DNA of 64,000 nt from Darksidea phi (Eukaryota > Ascomycota > Dothideomycetes > Pleosporales > Lentitheciaceae). The stretch is from NCBI GenBank assembly GCA_030770425.1, contig JASJFT010000153.1:1-64000 (forward strand). Direction: 5' to 3'. Of the stretch, positions 42,626-55,440 are shown one piece after another. Numbering within the stretch: the first letter of the stretch is position 1; every line of letters starts with the position of its first letter. The notes under the pieces are model-generated. The model was not told where the DNA came from. It did no database searches and worked only from the letters and a program-made list of their open reading frames with translations. The position numbers were made by a program, and so were the translations under genes.

Positions 42626-45600
42626 CCTTTGATAACCAGTGCGATGTACCGCGACCGCCCCTATGTGTGGAATTACCTTATGCTAGGAGTGAAGCAACTT
42701 GTGGCTGTTTTGTAGATATCGTTGGAAATGCGGAACTTTTTTCGCTGCCCAAGGGTGGCAGTTCGAGTCTAGTTACTTATATTCAGTTCTGCTAGTGAAC
42801 TTCGTCGTTTGATTTGGTTTTGTGAGTTTCTGTATTGAGGAATGGAGGCACGGCGAAATGGGGGTTATGTAGTATGTTCAAGGTCCACAATGGCGGACGT
42901 GCCAGTACATTAGAAATTTACGTTGTGCTGCTTTATAGTAAATTGTGTAAGTAATGCTATCAATTATGGCGTGTATAGAAATATAACATCATTGTTGGTT
43001 CTCAGATATGTACAGTTTAGTTATTAGCCACCATTACTACAATAGCATAGTTGTGCAATGCGGCTTTCCTCCTGGGAAAAAAAATGTATTGTACTAGAGT
43101 CGACGTGCATTCTATCCCCTCTGCGGCTTGTGATGGGTCACTGTTTGCGACTCCTCATCATAAGACGTAGCTTGGTTCTTGAATAATACAACAATCACTC
43201 AAATACCGACATGAATGGTATGCCACGCTACCCTGTGAACATTGTATGGTGGTGAGGTAATGGAAGAATATACTGCAACCTATGTTTACAGTAATAAACA
43301 ATGCGGCGTACAACATTCTTTGTGAGGTCTAATATGCGATAATACTCGCGAAACCGTGGGGTATGCTGTTTCGTTGACAGTTTCTTTACTATGTAAAACA
43401 TATCAGGATGGTAATGAGTCATGAGCGAAGTCAATTCTTTGCAAACGCACCGACACACAACACCAACCTCGATTCTATTATCATGTTATCGAGTGGTAAA
43501 TTTCGATCAAATGGCAGCAACACATCTGCAATACGTCCACGACTTCCGCGAACTTTTTACCTCCTTACACTTCGACCTCTCACTTGAGGCGCTCTAGGTC
43601 ATTCCCGCACGTGTCAAACAGAGTTGTCGCTCGGCTCGCGAAAGTATAGATTTTATCTTGGATTCTGGATCAAAAGGAGAGGAGCATGTCGTCATTATAG
43701 AAACACTGAAGCTGCTAGCCAAGGTACCAGAAGCGAGGCTCGACTCGGACCTCGAAGCACACCATGAGACCCGCATACGCCCAGCAATGACAGACCGTGC
43801 TACCGATAAATCCGGTGAAGTGTTTGACAGTTAGCTATTGGTTCGTCAAACCAGAATGCTCCATCTCCTTGCGACTCTTCGTCTTGCTGGGACTATTGAT
43901 AACAAGGAGAGAGGCGCGGATCCTTTGGGTTGAAGCGTTGGAGGGATGGTACGATTTGTCGTACGAGTATGAAGATAAGGGGAGGGCACATTACTGGACG
44001 TGAAAGAGAAGTTGTAAGACATGAAGTGATCTCGATCGTCTTTACATACATAATGGTTTCCTAAATCGTATAATGGGCTGGACAGCTCGTCCCAACAAGA
44101 ATGTATTGAGGTCATTTCAGACCCATATCGCACATGCAAGCCTCCAATGCATTTGCGTGATTAATTGCAAGCAGGATCAACCCCTTGATCACACATATTT
44201 ACCTGCCCGATCCAGAACCAACACCAGCATTCATAGCTCAGCATTCATAGCTCAACAACCCTCAATGTTTGCACCAGCGGAAACTTCTAGCTCCCCAAAA
44301 CAATGACATCACACCTCTCAAAATAAACGCCAACCCTGCCCACCGGAAATTAAACAAGCACACGCGACGCATGACCCAATCTGTCCTAGTGCGTAATCAA
44401 TATGACAAAGGCCGAAGCCGGCCGAACAAACCTCCCTTCCTGAGCGCTGCCCCATCCTCAATCCTCTTCGGCCACCAACGGCTCACCACTGTTCCCCGAA
44501 TATCAAGGTTTTGGTCAAGGTTCTTACGTGTGCATATTATGTCGCCCGCCACGGCACCCGCGCCTGTCGCGTGTATTTAACGCGGTCCTGCGGCATGTCG
44601 GGTGGATGATGCGCTTCCGACTCGGGGGCCTGGCGCGCGGAGAGAAACGAGATGGGCGCAGCTCGATGAGGATGAGTGAGGCCTTGAAACGGTCTGGGAG
44701 AACGGGGTGGGCGCTACGCTAGGCGACCACGATTGGGGAAGGGCGGCCTAGACGATGCATTGCGTCAACGGATATTTACAGATTCCGGGATACAGTTAGG
44801 ACCCGCTGCGATGGGAGCCCGATGAGGCGGTCGTAGGGACAAAGGCCTACTGTTGGAGGCCCAGACTAGGAGAGTACGGCCTGATGCGGCGGAGAAAAGA
44901 TAACGCATATGGCCCGTTACACATGCTCAATACCCTGTTCATGAACCCTATCTACACCTCTGGTTCCACTATCTTCTCGATCTCTAGGGTCGACCTTCAG
45001 TTGTTGCACCTCTCGCTCGGGCTTCTCATACTGTCGAACTCTATCCTAAAAACAATTTCTACTGCGCCTTTGCAGAAGCACCAATCAAAACCGCCACCGT
45101 CACCCACCTCCGCATCTACGCGCCACTAACACTCCACCTCTTCGCGGAATCGAGCCTCTTGGTTCTTGGCATAACAACCCATCTTACCACCTAAATTCGT
45201 CTCGCTACCGAGCAACGCGCTCTTGGCATCAACGCACGTGATCTAACGTCAGCACCGGGAATCTCCATTAGCACAGCTCACAAGCGCTCCCGGATACAGC
45301 GGTTCAGGCATCACGAAAACGCTTCCAGTGGCGGCTGATATTTGGAAGGTTCTGAGTAATATAGGGGTACGAGCGGTAAGCTGCTCAGCGACTCGGTGGT
45401 AGGATGCTGGGATGATTACTGGGGAGCTGGAATGATTAGTCACGGGCTGGAAATCCGATCTTGCCCAATCAATCAGCTTAATGCATAGCTATGCGATGGG
45501 ACGGCGTAGATCTTTGTCTCAGTAATCGGCCAGCACATGGCCACCTAACGTACGATGGAGGAACGTACGTAATCTGCAGAGCCTCCTGCATGGAGTAGCT

Positions 45601-46554
45601 GCGTGCTTTCACGATAGACGCTTGGCATATGCTTCAAGTGATAGATTGATGCAGACACTAGCGTACGTAAACGTTACACGGGTTGCGACACCTTCGTACT
45701 CGCCAAAGGTAGCAGATACTTACAAGAGCTGCAACCGTCAGCGTTCGGTGTCCCCGCGGTGCCCACTCAGCAGCCCTTGCGCTCCACCTTTGTCCCATAT
45801 CTTTGTCTCGCCCTGTCCTTGTCAGCGTCGTGCTTGTTCCGTTGCAATATCATGACTAACAAATGCACAGTCTGCATAACGTAACAAAGGCCAAGTCTTT
45901 CGTAGTCTCGAGCGAAATCGCTCGACTCGCACTTGCCGCGTTGGGAGCCGTGAGTACACACCGGAGATTTAGTGTAAATCAACCTTCCCAAACGGTCTTT
46001 CGGTTAAAGCCTCTTGACAACAACAAACCGCCGATCACAATAAACAGGTGCAAAGACGAAAAGTGATAGTGAATGAGGGTCGTTGTATGTGCAATATCTA
46101 GCAAGTCGTTCATATATACAGTAGAAAATAATGCGTAAAGTCATCCATCTACAAGGATAGGAAGAAACATCATGCTTCCCGTCTAGCCCATTATGCCTAG
46201 TAACCATGAATACGTCCATTTATCAGACCATATCAAGGGAAATTTTGAAATGCTCAGATGCAATAAGCCCAAGTAAATGCTCAAGTAAACTCCTGTCGTG
46301 CCCATGCGAAACCATACGCCGTGTCGCGATGCAATGCTATAATGAAAGCAAGTCGAGTCTATGGGTATAACAGGAAAGGGAAAAAAGTGTGTAGGAAAGT
46401 ATAAACAGAGAAGTGAAAAATAGAAAAGAAGACCTGGGTACGGTTCGTGAAGTCCGATGTCTCAAACAAAAGGAAAGGCTCCCACAAATGATGACAAAGT
46501 CCGTTGTTTCAAGGCACCGCCGGGCGGACTTGGTAAGGTGTGTATATAGGACGT
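42626..46554. other. Gene-poor region of 3.9 kb
   Basis: No supported gene. One stop-free plus-strand stretch of about 80 codons without an ATG (about 43600-43842, including 'DFILDSGSKGEEHVVIIETL') has protein-like character and may be a gene relic or an internal exon. A 14-base tandem duplication (AGCATTCATAGCTC) occurs near 44226. Confidence 0.4.
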
Positions 46555-48385
46555 TTAGCCCAGGCAGAGGAGACGGTTGAAGGGAACCTCGGTGGTGCTG
46601 TTGGTCGGCTGCAGCATCTCATCCCACCAGCCATCGCGGCGCTGTTGGGTGGAGTCCTGATTCTGGAGCCAGATGCGCATGCCGGAGATACGCTTGAGTA
46701 CGGCGGGAAGAGTGTTCTTATCACCCTCTCGGATGGGGACGACGCGCTGGTAGATGCGGTCGCGCTTGTCTGAGTTGGCGGTCACGGCGGCAATGAAGAG
46801 AGGCCAGACGGGGTAGATGGCGGTGTAGAGATTGCCCTTGACGGGGATGGAGAGGAGGACGGCAGTGAGGGCGTCGTTGAGCTCCATGACGGCAGGATTG
46901 AAACGAGTGAATCTGATTCCATATTAGTATATGATAGAAGCTAATGTGCTAGTAGATAACTTACCCATAAAGGCGGCATCGGACATAGATGAGTGCGGCA
47001 AGGCGGAAAGCCTCAGCAGTGGCGAGCATAACATCCTGAGCATCGCCCGGAAGCTCTGTCGACCACTGCCTCAGGCTCTGGAGCTGCTGCTCCTGAAGCT
47101 GAGCGTACATGAGCTTGTTCGGTCCATTCTCAATCGCCAGCGAGTTGATGGACGAGATTATGAAGAGGAGCTGCGGCGATAGACCAGCAACGGCGCAGAT
47201 CTTCTGGGCCTCGCCCGGAGGCATACCCTCGTACCAGTTCTTGGTTTCCAGCGAAGTCAGTTGAGTGTTTTGCAGAGCGAAGGAAGTCTGAGCAGTTCGT
47301 GCGAGGACGAGCTGTGTGCGCATAAAAAGAGCGGGGTCGGAAGCCGGGTTGACGAGATCAGTGGGGATGATCTCGAAGATGTTGGCGTGGCAAGACCAGC
47401 AGAGGCTTGCCTCGTTTGGTTCGTCGACGGCAGAGTGGTGCATCAAGAGCATGGCAGTGGCAAGAGCAGCTTCGTAGTTGTCTCCAGCACTGATCTGCTC
47501 AGCCAGCGCCTGTAGTGCTTGCGAAGAGTAGTAGAGCTCAGCCTGGTGCCACCGCTCCCTCTCCGCGGGAAGATACTCGCGGATGTAGAAGGCGCTGAGG
47601 CTGAGGATTGCAAACCTTGTGCTCTCGCATGTCTGTGCGGTCTGCAGAAGAGAGATGTAGGTGTTGGACTGTGTGGATGCTGTACGGCCAGGGCAGAGGC
47701 CGTTGATGTAGAAATCGAGCAGGAGCTGTTCCATGTCACACCAGGCGCTGGTATCTGGCACATACTTGATCAGGCTGGTGTATCCTGTATCCTGAGAAGA
47801 AGAGCTATCGAAGGAGTGAACAGAGGTGGGAGGGGTGAAAGGGCTGCTGGATGTGGCGCGCAGAGCATCCATCTCCAACATGGGTGATTCGACTAAGCCA
47901 ATCAGTAAGGTCACGAAGCTAATAGCAAATAGTGACTAACCTTTGAGACCAGCAAGGTCCGAGATCTCGCAAAGGAAGTCCTGGCAGGCATCTGCCTTCG
48001 ACCGTTGAATGTGTCGGATTCGCTGAACCACGAGTGTAACTGCACCAGTGTCTTGGATGAGGGAGAGGTAGGTCTGCTGCGTCTGGAGCGTGGTCTTGAA
48101 CTTCTCGAACTGCTTCGCGTTGAGCTCGCCCAACCGCCAGTACAGCTGTCCCAAGACCTCGAGAAGCACGACACCAGGACCCTCTGTGATCATCCACTGC
48201 CGAATCACCAAAAGGTTGCGTCGGCTATTGCGCTGGTTGCCCTCGGTGGGGAGGTCCACGACCCTTGCGAGCAAGCGGTCGATGTGTGTGCAGTCGAGGC
48301 ATCCGAAGTCCGGTGACATGGAAAGGTGCTGAAGAGCATCGTTGGCGGCCTCCAAGGCCTTGACGAGTCGTCTGTCTGCGTCCAT
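46555..48385 (-). CDS. Fungal-specific transcription factor domain protein (Fungal_trans_2) without zinc cluster
   Basis: Three exons: 48385-47941, 47892-46965 and 46912-46555 (introns of 48 and 52 bases, GTTAGT and GTAAGT donors), 576 residues. The joins give 'SDLAGLK-VESPMLEMDAL' and 'RCRLYG-FTRFNPAVMELN', both normal for the class. The long helical body includes 'CDMEQLLLDFYINGLCPG', 'FAILSLSAFYIREYLPAERE' and 'AMLLMHHSAVDEPNEASLCW', typical of PF11951 regulators such as UGA3/ACR-2-like proteins. There is no Cys6 motif at the N-terminus, only 'FGCLDCTHID'. The final 'WPLFIAAVTANSDKRDRIYQ' is the classical C-terminal motif of this domain. Target genes are unknown. Confidence 0.85.
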
Positions 48386-50060
48386 TGTTGCTGCGATGGG
48401 TTGTAATGAGATGTGATGCGAAGTGGAGTCGAGTAGTGCCCAGTGTTGTCCGTAGAGACTGTAGTCCGTAGAGTCCGGAGTGTGTTGTTGTAGTGGATGT
48501 CTGTTGTTGCGGACACTGGAAACTCTTATGCGGAGCTCGAGGGTCTGTCAAGTCTTGTCCGATGCTGATATCGGGCTTGTAGAGGCGTGCGAAGTTACCG
48601 GTCGGTGGTCTACACAGAGAGTTGTAAGGTGCACAGAGAACGTGGGGAAAAGTCACTAGTAGGACCCTGGTCGCCCTACGGAAATAGAAACGAGACGAGA
48701 CTTGAACGAAAGTGGGAATTCTACAATGAGAAGACGAAACGCCTGAGACAAGGACGGTATAACTACAGAAAGGCTTCGTCGCGCCTGCGGAGTGGCAGGC
48801 TGATTCTGACACCGTCTGTGGCCGGCCAAGACCAGAGGTCCCCGAAAGGAACCCCCAAAGCGCTTGAGCGTCGGAATACTAGTGAGCATGAGCTTAAATC
48901 GTTCCGGGTTAGACGAGAGCAGAAAGAGACAATGCGGCAGGCCGTGCGCTGGAATACATGCCTCTAGCATAGCGTTACTGAACGTGCAGACGGTCTGTTT
49001 ACCTCTAGTCGCCGGCATCCACCCCTCCTTCGATGTTCATCGGTCCTTGGGCGAGCGTGCGGCCCAGCTAGGAGCAGCGTAGACGGAGGCCCAGCACCGC
49101 GTTGAAGGCCACATCTACCTTAGGTAGGCCGCAACGCAGCCCTCGTGCCCTCGAGAAGAGCGGCGGCGGAAATTCGTGTGAAGATGCACAGCATTGGCCC
49201 ACGTCAGCGAGCTGCCATGTCCGGCGCCGGGATTGCGAAGGCGTTGGCGGGAGTTACGGAGCAGGCGCGGCTATTATGTCACTAGGGAGCAGGCCGAAGC
49301 GGCGCAGCAGACCGATGCCATGTCCACAGTCCACAACGCTGTCCATATGAGGAAAAAGGGCTCCAATCTTTTTCCGGAGCGGCGGTGCGACGGCTGCAGC
49401 ATGGCCCCCGCGCGTGTAGCTCGGATCTACGCAAGGGCCCATGGCCGGCCGTTTGCGAGGCTCGCGTTTAAGCTTTTCTCAAATCGCGGGATTCTACCCG
49501 GGGGTCTGCACTTGCAGGCCTTTTGCTTCTCGATCGCCCACGCTCCTGCTCGTGATCGTGTGCTAAATACTCCCCGAAGTCCGTAGCCCTCTGAAACAGC
49601 CGTTTGGACGGCTACCTTTCTGCCCTCGCTCGCCCTAGGCCCCGCAGCCACCACGTTGACCAGCTACTGCAGAGCGGGATGAAGGCCTTCTGCTAAGTCT
49701 CGGGTACGGTACCAGATCCACGATGAAGCGCGTTTCAGACGTCACTGTCTCGACATGGGTCTGATATGTCGAGCTACATCTCCGACTTCCTCCCCAAACT
49801 TTTGTTGACAGCTGCCAAACTTCTCTGCATTGTCCTCATTTGGCCCGTCGTAACATCAGTGCCCGACTTTGTGGGCCCGAACAAGAACTCAGGGCCAGTT
49901 TCGATATATACTACACGCTCTGCGCATGGCTCGATTTTGGGTCTAAATCTACTCGCATTTATCACCAGCTTCCTTTTTGTATTTCATCATTTCGTCATTC
50001 TGCACTCTCCAGCAGCTTCATTTCCACACACAATATTCCTATTCTTCCTGCGAATCAAGA
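48386..50060. other. Intergenic, no gene seen
   Basis: The regulator's upstream side, then GC-rich sequence at 49.0-49.7 kb with overlapping chance frames on both strands. Confidence 0.4.
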
Positions 50061-50304
50061 ATGAATGTCATCGGAGCCATTTCCAATTCAGGACTCGCCA
50101 TAACGGCGACCCCGGCTCAGCTCTGTATTGGTGCCGGTTTGGTGGGTGTAGGTCTCCTCAGCAGTGCCAGACTTTTGCTCAGGAAGTAGTATGTATTGGT
50201 TTCTTTGATAAACTTCCGTCTCTAGACTACTAACAGATTACAGCGATGATGCTTCTCGAACCTTGCATGGCGTCTCCTTCGGCGTCTTCCTTTGGTCACA
50301 GTGA
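50061..50304 (+). CDS. Two-exon microprotein candidate, 62 residues
   Basis: Exon 1, 50061-50188, encodes a hydrophobic Gly/Ala-rich segment ('PAQLCIGAGLVGVGLLSSAR') followed by a basic end. A 55-base intron (GTATGT, CTAAC branch, CAG) joins it to exon 2, 50244-50304, which ends 'VSFGVFLWSQ'. Good splice signals and a continuous frame support a real gene. The protein would have one membrane helix. I recognise no family, and no other feature in the neighbourhood hints at its role. Confidence 0.45.
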
Positions 50305-53300
50305 AAAGGGGCCGTCGACACTCAAAGGGGAGCACCTACTATATCAGTTCAGCAGCTCCTCTTTTGGGTCACATGAAACCTGCTCGAGCCTTTTCTGTGA
50401 GCGCGAATGGATTGTCTTCTCAGATCATGTGGCGAAGTCGGGAACGGTATGCCAACTCCACCCCTGGTTGGTAACGACGACTAGCAAGAAAGGCCTTATT
50501 ATAGGAGAGCGGAAGGTAGATGAGGCTGTTTGTATGCATTGCCTCCCCTCTAATGAGGCCCTAGAGAATGGGCAATAAATATGCATCCAAAATCCGGAGT
50601 TGGTTGTTGTACCGCAGTACTGTCATAGCTTGTCGCTTCCTAGTACAGAAGGTCATGACGAATACAGAAAGTCATCACTCGGAAAATTACGCTGATATTG
50701 CATTCATTGTTCGCGGAAGTTTAGTAAGAATGCGCTAAACTATCTACAATTGCACACATCCCCCTAGCTCGCGTCATCACCACGTGCAAACATTATGCCG
50801 TCTTACCTTTGTGATTTGGAGGAATTCGAGCGAGACATTCTCTTTATCATAACAGCCTTCCAACATTATCAGACCTTCACCCCAATTTTGCACAAGCTTC
50901 TATTTGAGAAACTTGGAGGCGATTGGCAGGAAAATACGAAGGATTTTTCAGCTTTGGTTACGTTCGCCCCCAACGGTATATCGCCCCTTTAGAGACCTGT
51001 TAGGAGGATTTCCGCATGCGCGATTGTATGCATTGCCCAAAATGTCGCTTCCCGCGAGCGGTGTGTCCAACTTAGGTGTTACACGTGTTCTAGTCCCATC
51101 TCCCCTTGCCCATGGGAGGTTGCAAATACTCTGCCATAGCAAGCGAATGCTGCATCTCTAAAAAACACCCAATCTGCATTCATTTCATGATAGCTTCAAG
51201 GAGGAAAATCCAAATAGGTTGATTGGATAATTTCCAGCGTGCAACCGGCTCTTTTATGAAAGAACAAAGATGCACACCCCTGCATACGACGTCCCCGCGC
51301 AACCTCCATCACGAACACCGCACTCTCCAGAACGCCCCCACTGCCACCAAATAGCCACCAGCTCTTCCATCTCCCCGTATCCCCCTTACGCATCCGTTCC
51401 ACACACAGGAGACAGACGCGCGAGCTCAAGCTACTCACAACGACCATTCTGCTCGCCTCGGGGATCCCGTGGACCGGCGTAACTCGAACGATCCTAGCCT
51501 GACCCCGCTCGGCCCCAAAATCGCCCCCAGCGTTCCTGATCAGAAATCCGCATCCCCGACCCGATCCGGCACCCAGCGTTGTGGTGGGGGCACAATTGCG
51601 CGGGATGCGATGCAGGTGAAAGGGAGAGAGGTGGAATGCAGGGTTACCCGACGCAATCCGCCTTATGACGGGAGCGGGGCCGGGGACCTTGGCTTGAGGT
51701 GAAGGCGGGAAACGTGATCGCTGGGATACGTACTGTGTAGGAGTGTTGGTGAATTGTTTCATGTCACGATTTGGTTCCCCGATGTCCGTAAGGCTGAAGT
51801 ATTTGGTAGTCACGTTGGCCGAACGATTAGACCACTAAATGTAGTAGGTTCTGCTAGTGCAGTATGACGGTGATCTACTTCTAGCTTCGGGCTTTTCATA
51901 CCATAGGCCTCGATATGGTTTCTGTGAGGCATGCGTGATGCCGTCCGCCCCCAGTTAAGACGCGTATCCTCTTAGTGCCTGAGTAAGTCGCAGACAAGCA
52001 TATCCCCGGCCTTCAATTTTCCGACCGCGACCTCTCGACCTCGTTCCGTTATGCACTTCCCGGTTTTATACGTGCAAGGCTTCGAATCAATAGATCAGCA
52101 CGACACATGCTGAAGCGAGACGTTGTAGAGCTTGAGACAATATCTGGAAGCAAGAAAGGTTCGTGTTTATGTTTTCACGTTGAGGGCGGGAAGTTTTACG
52201 GGCATTGTCATTGATGTTGAGCCTTCTCAGATTCGTGCTTGCTTGCTGTTGGCCGGGTATAGTTCTCAAAGATAAATATGTAGCCAAAGGCATCTGGTGC
52301 CAAGAAAACAAGAGGTGTTTCGCAGTTTTCGGATCAGAAAATAATATGTCGGCATTGTCTCGACAGTAACGAAAAACATATGAGCCTACCGTAGCATAAG
52401 CCGTCCGGCGGGGGCACGTAGGCTGCGACACCCAATACACCTGGCCGCATCCCGATCATTGGTGAGATGACAGCCTTTCTTTGCAGACCCATTGATGTGA
52501 TCTCTCCCGCCCCCGAAGGTTTTGCATACAAGCCAGCATCTGGAACGCACATAGTAGCGAGAAATAAATCAGAGGCTTTGACACCACATTGGTGACATCC
52601 ATCGTCGGTATTGCTGGAAAGCTTGTTCGTAGCAAGTTGGCGGACTTAACTGGGCTCCCGTGGTTCCTTCGGTGTCCATCTACTACATTGTACGCAGATC
52701 CAAACTTTGAAACACCTTGTCCCTTCGTCCCGCGCATACTCTATGTTGCACGCATCCGGAGTGACCTTTAGTGTGTTATGCTTCGTGAAACAGGTAAGAA
52801 ATCCCCAGTAGCCCCCAATGGTGTGTTCTAATCTTCCAAATATGTTATACTTGTAGATACATAAACCTGCAGGGGGTGCTGGTGCACCATCGCAAATTGT
52901 CTTGCCATACGGATTGAGCACTTCCATTTTGAGTAGCCACCTACCTTTCTACCTTCCTATATACACTATGAGATTCGGATTTCGCTCCACCTGGTCATAG
53001 ACACTATGCAAGGTTTCAATATAGCTTTACTCGCTGCTACTGTATATATAGAAGTTCCACATGCAAAGGAAGTGATCCCTACACCTCACGTTCATGACAA
53101 TCAGACTTCCAGGAATGACTACTCAAAGCATACCCAAAACCACAGTAAGGAGCCTCCTTCCATGTCAAACAGTTACTCATAACTAATCTACACTTCGAAA
53201 AGCGTTTAAGTCGAGAAGAAACGAAACATTTGCTTTTATGGTATCCTAAAAAAGCTGTCAAATTGATTCGATGCGTGATGACTTCATCGACCTTAACCAA

Positions 53301-53804
53301 TGTATCTCGCTCTGGTCAATTGATCAAATGGCATGTCAAGGTTCATAGAGATAGCCCTAACACCACGGCACGCGTACCTCGTGCACATATCTTCATCCCG
53401 CATATTGTATCTCATACAGACCACAGATTTAATCTCGCCTCCTCTTCATAACTTCCTTCCCCTCTCATCTGTTTCTGTCCCTTGGTGGCTCCCCCGCTCT
53501 CTAGGTTGCTTGCCTCCTGTATATCAACAACCAAAACACTGCCACACAACTTTTCTATTGACATTGCATACTCTGTCCTTGGTTTTCTCTCCTGGATAGT
53601 TCCTAGTAAGTAAATTCTTACTCTCGTCACTAATATCCTTGGAGCTGTATTTAGGGCAGTTCTATGGTTCGTCTAGGCTGATCTTGCGACCTGGATGCGG
53701 GGTGTATATGGGCATTCTGGATACCGGCTGTAAGAGATGATCGATCAGTAAAGGTAGAAAGAGAAGATGGAATAGCAGGTTCATCAACGTAGTCCCCATC
53801 GAGT
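50305..53804. other. Gene-poor region of 3.5 kb
   Basis: No gene supported. A 65-codon plus-strand frame at 50795 begins 'MPSYLCDLEEFERDILFIIT' and could be a gene fragment. The rest shows only chance frames. Confidence 0.4.
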
Positions 53805-54340
53805 ATTTGATTTGGATTTGCATAGTGGGAGTCTCTTTAGAAGGTCCACACGAAACACAGTAGGAGTTTGTACACAGTAGAGGTGCTATACCCACACCTT
53901 ATACACGATAATAGAGCTGTAGAGCTGTACACAGTACGACGAGGTAATGTTTCGAACATTGAGGCGGTTGGGAGACCAACAGCGGTAGCGATGAGTTAGC
54001 GCACCCACACTACCACCCACAGTATAAAAATTGCCTGCGATAATACTAGCATCCCACTCACATCTATCTCTTATCCTTTGCTAGCTTCCTTACTACATCT
54101 ATCTCTTATACCCAGCTAGCTTCCTTACATTAATACCTACTAACTATATATCTTTACTAACGATCGTTCGCCTAGTCCTTTAGCAGGACCTTTAGTAGGA
54201 GGAACTAGAGTATAATACGCTATTCGAGTATAGCGCTTTAAACCTTTTAAATCTCGCGGTACAGTATCCCCGGTATTATAGGCGGGAGGTACTGTCGATA
54301 GGGCTCCTTAATTTCAATAACTATTAATATAAAACTAACT
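53805..54340. repeat. Direct repeat copy 1 (less mutated)
   Basis: A 536-base unit beginning ATTTGATTTGGATTTGCATAG and ending ATATAAAACTAACT. It matches the following unit along its length. It keeps more C and G (for example GTACACAG where copy 2 has ATATATAG). It is probably an LTR or other repeat of a transposon. Confidence 0.75.
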
Positions 54341-54952
54341 ATTTAATTTGGATTTATATAGTAGGAGTCTCTTTAGAAGATCCGTACGAAATATAGTAGG
54401 AGTTTATACATAGTAGAGGTACTATATCTACACCTTATACATGATAATAGAGCTATAGAGCTATATATAGTAATACCGACGAGGTAATATTTCGAATATT
54501 AAGGTACTAGACGAGAAATAATATATAATACCGAACTACAGAGCCTGGTTAGGAGACTAATAGTGGTAGCGAGGAGTTAGCGTACCAATACTACTACCTA
54601 CTACCTATAGTATAAAAATTACCCGCGATGATACTAGTATCCTACTTACTATATCTATCTCTTATCCTTAGCCAGCTTCCTTATATCTATCTTTTATCCT
54701 CAGCTAGCCTCCTTATATTAATACCTACTAATTATATATCTTTACTAACGATCGTTCGCCTAGTCCTTTAGTAGGACCTTTAGTAGGACCTTTAGTAGGA
54801 CCTTTAGTAGGAGGAACTAGAGTATAATAGCCTATTCGAGAATAATACTCTAAACCTTTCGAATATCGCGGCGGAGCGTCCCCGGTACTATAGGCGGGAG
54901 GTATTACTAATAGGGCTCCTTAATTATAATAATTATTAGTATAAAACTAACT
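54341..54952. repeat. Direct repeat copy 2 (RIP-like mutated)
   Basis: A 612-base unit directly abutting copy 1, starting ATTTAATTTGGATTTATATAG and ending GTATAAAACTAACT. Differences from copy 1 are mainly C-to-T and G-to-A, many at CpA/TpG. It also carries an extra segment near 54505 and an expanded 12-base unit (CCTTTAGTAGGA, four copies near 54770-54815 versus about two in copy 1). Confidence 0.75.
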
Positions 54953-55440
54953 ATACGTTAGATATATTCGAGGGAACGAGCGGTGATAGGATTCTTATAT
55001 AGCTATTGGTAGTTACCTATAGTATGTTCCTATCCGAGGCCCTATATAACGAGGATAGGCGTTTCGTTAAGAGGTAGCTATACTATCTACGTAGGCTAGA
55101 GGACAAGCTTATATAGGGAAGACCGTTTAAGAGGGAGGAATCGGCCTTCTTAGTAGACTATTAAAGGAACTAATACCTAACGTAGAAGATAGAGCTAGTA
55201 TCTATAGTAGATACGATACGAACGATAGCGTAGGGGATCGAATACGGAGGAACTGGTAGGGATAGACAGGACGGACGACGGGGATACCTGGCTAGGGAGG
55301 CTTACTATCGTTGTTACTACCCGTACCAAGATATGTTATTAGTTAAGCAGCGCGAGGGTCCAGAGGGCTAGGTATAGGTATCTATAGTAGGGGGTTCGGC
55401 GTTGTCGGCGCGTTTAACTGTCTACATATATTATTAGTAA
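54953..55440. mobile_element. Degraded retroelement-like sequence next to the repeats
   Basis: AT-rich sequence rich in TA dinucleotides with no open frame of 60 codons on either strand between about 53900 and 55510. It follows directly on repeat copy 2, as the internal part of an LTR element would. I cannot identify gag or pol motifs, so the element type is open. Confidence 0.4.

Noticed and set aside
42720..42800. GTTCGAGTC near 42763 considered as the T-loop of a tRNA
   Set aside because: The flanking bases do not pair as a T-stem and no D-arm, anticodon arm or acceptor stem can be formed.
49102..49654. Overlapping plus- and minus-strand frames of 75-130 codons
   Set aside because: Low-complexity Arg/Ala/Pro-rich translations in GC-rich sequence with no family resemblance; typical chance frames.
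53662..53895. 77-codon minus-strand frame next to the repeat pair, considered as a transposon gene fragment
   Set aside because: Partly inside repeat copy 1, no recognisable motif, composition like the non-coding repeat.
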